In this document: positions 7,289 to 10,547 of the stretch, one piece after another | Layout: each line of letters opens with the position of its first letter | Numbering within the stretch: position 1 is the stretch's first letter | NCBI GenBank assembly: GCA_003049485.1 | Contig: PYST01000640.1 | Span: forward strand, 1 to 10,547 | Direction of reading: 5' to 3' | Source: Ophioceras dolichostomum | Taxonomy: Eukaryota; Ascomycota; Sordariomycetes; Magnaporthales; Ophioceraceae | DNA: 10,547 nt | Notes under the pieces: generated by a model | What the model was told of the DNA's origin: nothing | The model's input: the letters and a program-made list of their open reading frames with translations, nothing else | Database searches by the model: none | Made by a program: the position numbers and the translations under genes

Positions 7289-9300
7289 ATGCCCGGCAAG
7301 AAGAGCAAGACAACTCGACATCTCGTCATGTCTGCGCCACCCATCACACAGCTCGACCCCCCCATGAGACGGCCAATTGGACCGCCCCGGTTGGACCACT
7401 ACCTGAGGCTATTGCACAGGTTGTTCGAGCCTCTCATCCTTCTCACCATCCTAGGCAGGACTCAGGGCACCCATACTACTTTCTCGAAAACAGAGGACAC
7501 GCACAAGTACTGGTGGCGGGAGTTCGTCAAAACTCTGGCCTTCCTCTGCGACTTCGAGAAGGGAGGCGACACAACAACAGCCATCTACGTCCAGGATCGC
7601 CCAGATCATTTCATCTTCTGGGTGTCCACCAACTGCCGAAGTGCAGCCAGAGCTGTCAAGTTTGTGCAGGCCGCACTTGAGACTGTTTGGCAAGTCCTCC
7701 TCAAGCCGCTGCAGGATCAAGATGAGGGGCGGAACGAGACCATAGAGGCGTTCACGAAGCTGTGTATTGGCTGTGCCAAGCCAAGGATCAAGGAGGAGGC
7801 TAGACTGTTGCGGAAACATATCGGCGATTGCCGAGGCCATCTCAAGCGTAGCCAGTCTGGTATGTGGCCCTTCCACTCGGTTCACACTGTTCACTGTCGC
7901 TTGTGGTCCTCTGATTCATCGAATCTCGGACTCGACGGGGACACTCGATGGGGACCTACTAACAGCATCAAAACGAACCCCACACTGTAAACAGATATTC
8001 ATCTAGGCTCGTGGCTAGGTCAGTTCAGCGAACTGGATCCATTTCGGCTGTGCTCCCTGGCACACGACCACAAGCGAGACGACGAGATGAACGAGCTCGA
8101 GACACGCGCCGCCAGCGCGCCCGTATTTGGCAACGTACGCCATTACATCGGCCGACTCTCGGCCCACATCAGCTCGCCCCGTAACCTCGTCGACAATGCG
8201 CAGGCTTCGGAACACGTGCAGAAGGTTTTCGACAACCCCTTTCTTGTGATCGCCTCCCCCGATGTCCCGGCCGTCAGCGCGCCTCCTCCCGACAACCTCA
8301 CGCGGCTCGAGCTCATCATGTCGCGCCTGATGGGGACCGACCTCGACCACTCGCGCAGGGAGGAGTACCTCCAAGCCCTGGCCTCGCTGGACCGCAAGTT
8401 CAAGGGCATGAGCCCCGACCAGCTCGGGCTGGAGGACATGGTGCTCGAGGAGTACGGCAAGCCTACGTTCAAGCCGCGCGTGCACTGCGAGATCCAGGCG
8501 CTGGAGCACGCCGCCCGCAGCGAGGGCTTCGAGTTCGCCTTCAAGGACCGGTTCATCGGCGTCAGTAAGCCGGCGTGCTACTGCTGCTGGCAGTATATGC
8601 GCCACCACCCGGCCAAGCCCGTCGAGCCGCCCACGCACAAGAACATCTGGCTGAACTGGAGCCCGCCCGCCCTTCCGGCCGGCTGCGGGAGGAACCACCC
8701 CCTGTTCAAGGAGCAGCAGGTCCTGCTCAACAAGGTCATCGAGGACCTCAAGGCCAACGCCCTCGAGCAGATCCTGAAGCAGGGCAACAGCCTGGCATGG
8801 CACCCGGACTCGACCACCGGAATATCCGGCGAGACGGAGGTCGTGTTGCGGATGCACCGCCTCCACCTCAGTGAGAACACAAGCCCAATCTTAGCTACCT
8901 ATCTACCTTCCTTACCTTACCTTCCCTGCCTTAAACTACCTACCTAGGTACCTACCTACCTACCTACTTTCCTCCTAAGGTACCAAGGTTAGTAAGTACT
9001 GAGCAGTCAAAAGTATCAAGTCGCTGACTGACACCACGCAACTTGTTTTTTTCTTCTTTCTCGCCACAAGACTCTGTGGTGCCGGCTCCTCTAGCGGCTT
9101 ACAACAGCGAGACCGCCGCGCTCCGCGACGGCGACAGCACGCCCCCTGTCGCATCACCCGGGTCTCCCGAGTCCTCGTCTTCTGGCACTAGCGCTCAAAG
9201 CAGCGCCGTCGCCCTCCGTCACTCATCCACCAGACCTGTCGTCGTGGAGGACTCCGCCTCGGACTCGGAAGACGAGGGAGGCTGCGAGCTTGTGGCCTAG
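7289..9300 (+). CDS. OTT_1508-like deaminase family protein
   Basis: Predicted zinc-dependent deaminase of the OTT_1508-like family (Pfam PF14441), large in fungi, with unknown substrate. Three exons join in frame: 7289-7859, 7995-8870 and 9071-9300, giving 558 residues. ATG 7289 is the first Met in the frame and precedes a short basic segment (PGKKSKTTRH). Residues 50-190 are the N-terminal region seen in fungal members, including FLCDFEKGGDTTTAI from residue 85. The catalytic motifs are in exon 2: H354-C-E356 (zinc His and proton-shuttling Glu) and SKPACYCC with C385 and C388 as the other zinc ligands. All four key residues are present, so activity is expected. Exon 3 encodes a Ser/Pro-rich tail with an acidic cluster (EDSASDSEDE) before the stop. 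No signal peptide or membrane segment is seen, so a cytosolic or nuclear place is likely. Family assignment is by motif and overall pattern, not by search. Nucleic acid or nucleotide deamination is inference. Confidence 0.85.
7860..7994 (+). other. Deaminase intron 1
   Basis: Donor GTATGT at 7860, branch site CTAAC at 7959-7963, acceptor ACAG ending at 7994, phase 1. A second AG ending at 8006 (ATCTAG) is 12 bases further and also in frame, so either may be used. The choice adds or removes four residues. Confidence 0.8.
8871..9070 (+). other. Deaminase intron 2, containing repeats
   Basis: Donor GTGAGA at 8871, overlapping CTGAC branch words at 9024-9032, T/C-rich tract 9044-9061, acceptor CACAAG ending at 9070, phase 1. 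Retention would end the protein at a stop at 8945-8947 after about 25 new residues, removing the acidic tail. Confidence 0.75.
8895..8967. repeat. CCTAGGTACC-type repeat cluster inside an intron
   Basis: CTTAC and TACC units build up to ACCTACCTAGGTACCTACC at about 8938-8956 and further TACC copies. Unlike the other clusters in the window, this one is inside a transcribed gene. Confidence 0.85.
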
Positions 9301-10380
9301 GTCGTTCCCCTCTCCACCCCCACATCGCAATAGTGTTTGGAGGCCTTACTGGCACCATCTATTCCGCAATTTTTTGCATGACATTCTGCCATCTACTCCC
9401 GATCATCATTGGTTTGATACTCTCCAATCTAGGTATCTTTCTTTCTTTCTCTCTGTTTTCACCCTTTGTTCGAGTTACTCGAGAACTGTCGTCGTGCGTC
9501 AAGTTCGGACCCTCCGAATGTCGTGGGCCAGCAGCCCCTGATGAGATCGGGCTGGTAATCGTCTGGCAGATGATCAAATCAGACCTATCAGACTTGAACG
9601 TCAATTTCCTGTCGCTTGCACTTGCCCGGTAGTAATTTCTATTTCTGGTTTGACGACTCTTCCGGCGGCTTTCCTCGCACGCTCGTATTCCCGTCACCCT
9701 TATGTGACGTTGATGATGATATGATTGTGGTGATGAAGCAATGGCGATGATTACGACGGTCGTTTTGTGAGTGTCGACAAGCATCACGCATTGGCACCCC
9801 CAGCCGATCTACCTCTCCATAGATCTCACGTTCGAGCTCAATTCCTCGAAATTTTTTTTAGAAAAAAAGAGAGAGACGCTGCTGATCTTTCGCGTCGCGA
9901 CGACGGCGAGCCTCTCCCCCTGACTTTGATTCGGTTCGCGACGACGGCTGAATGATAGACAATCGCACCCGTCGAATCGTCCCGCACTGGGCATCTACGC
10001 GCCCCTACTCCGAGTATCACCAGACCCCTTGTATCTTTTTTATCGTAGCTGAGACCTCTTCCGATGTCTACCCAGGTAGGTTTTTTCGGCAGGAAAGCTC
10101 CGAAGCTTTCCGAGCGTGGTCTTCCACATGGGGGCCCACCGTCCTATCTTGCGACCGTAGTACAGTGACAGACCTCGAGGCTTGCTGCAGGTTGTCGCAT
10201 AGCGGCAGCTTCCGGTTTCAGCCCTGCGCCGTTGGCCACGTCTGTTTCTCCCTTTCTCCTTTTCAATTGCCACAAATCATGGCAGGTATTGGTCAAAGAC
10301 TAAAATGCCAAGGGCCAGGAATAGGTGGCTGTTTTGTCTACGTTCTGCTCCAGCAGTCCCGGTCAGAATTGGCAAACGAT
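9301..10380. other. Downstream region without supported gene
   Basis: The first few hundred bases are probably the 3' UTR and terminator region of the deaminase gene. A hydrophobic plus-strand frame (9333-9632) starts at GTG and looks like chance. A 13-base direct repeat TCGCGACGACGGC occurs at 9895-9907 and 9936-9948. An ATG at 10279 opens a 34-codon frame with no recognisable features. Confidence 0.45.
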
Positions 10381-10547
10381 TGAGCCCACCAGCTGGCCTT
10401 AGCCGAGCCACTCCCTCCCACATATAAGACCGGCGAACTGGGGCTGGGACCTGTCTTTCGAGCAGTCTCATTAAAGAGGAAGATGCCCACCTGATCTCCC
10501 CTTCCTTGCCCGTCTTTGGTCTCTCTCGTGCCCACCCGCATCAACCC
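10381..10547 (+). promoter_or_regulatory. Probable core promoter and leader of a downstream gene
   Basis: CATATAAGACC at 10421-10431 is a good TATA-box word. A CT-rich leader follows at 10492-10547, as is common before fungal start codons. Transcription would be expected to begin about 30-50 bases after the TATA word. The first ATG (10483-10485) opens a three-residue frame closed by TGA at 10492-10494. The gene itself would lie beyond the window edge. Confidence 0.4.

Noticed and set aside
8015..8866. 283-codon open frame on the minus strand
   Set aside because: It lies opposite deaminase exon 2 and is explained by the GC-rich codon pattern of that exon. Its Leu/Val/Arg-rich translation shows no family features.
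8575..8874. Second plus-strand frame inside the deaminase gene
   Set aside because: An Ala/Pro/Gln-rich out-of-frame reading of exon 2. The HCE and CYCC motifs are in the other frame.
9333..9632. Hydrophobic 99-codon plus-strand frame after the deaminase stop
   Set aside because: It begins at GTG, lies where the 3' UTR is expected, and the hydrophobic residues come from T-rich sequence.
1..10547. tRNA, rRNA or CRISPR array
   Set aside because: No B-box-like GGTTCGANNCC with a matching A box was seen, and there is no rRNA core sequence and no regularly spaced repeat-spacer pattern. The TACC repeats are irregular and palindromic.

Overview
The window looks like nuclear DNA of a filamentous ascomycete, most probably a Sordariomycete. 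The reasons are: split genes with short introns that have GT donors, CTRAC-type branch points and AG acceptors; long CT-rich leaders; GC-rich coding sequence; and many scattered copies of the palindromic CCTAGGTACCTAGG-type motif that is common between genes in this group. The species cannot be named from the sequence.

Layout. Positions 1-2230 show no convincing gene, only CT-rich stretches, small repeats and CCTAGGTACC clusters. A minus-strand gene (2815 down to 2276, two proposed exons, about 163 residues) encodes an unrecognised protein. Positions 2816-4854 are mostly intergenic or UTR, with more repeats, a purine-rich half-kilobase and a strictly alternating GTGTGCACGCGC-type tract. A minus-strand gene (5975 down to 4855) encodes a protein with a Gln/Tyr/Gly-rich N-terminal half and three C2H2 zinc fingers. 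Its reading frame is clean apart from one TAG at codon 44. A 1.3 kb intergenic region with two strong inverted repeats separates it from a divergent plus-strand gene (7289-9300, three exons, 558 residues) with the HxE and CxxC signature of the OTT_1508-like deaminase family. Positions 9301-10380 show no supported gene. The last 170 bases look like a TATA-containing promoter and leader of a plus-strand gene starting beyond the window.

How the parts relate. The zinc-finger gene and the deaminase gene are arranged head to head and may share regulatory DNA. Nothing in the sequence proves a functional link. The most interesting point is the in-frame TAG in the zinc-finger gene. It lies in the predicted loop of a small hairpin and is preceded by U, the context known from stage-specific A-to-I mRNA editing in Sordariomycete fruiting bodies. 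It could instead be a C-to-T mutation of a CAG codon, a sequence error, or the end of an upstream ORF in a gene that starts at a later Met.
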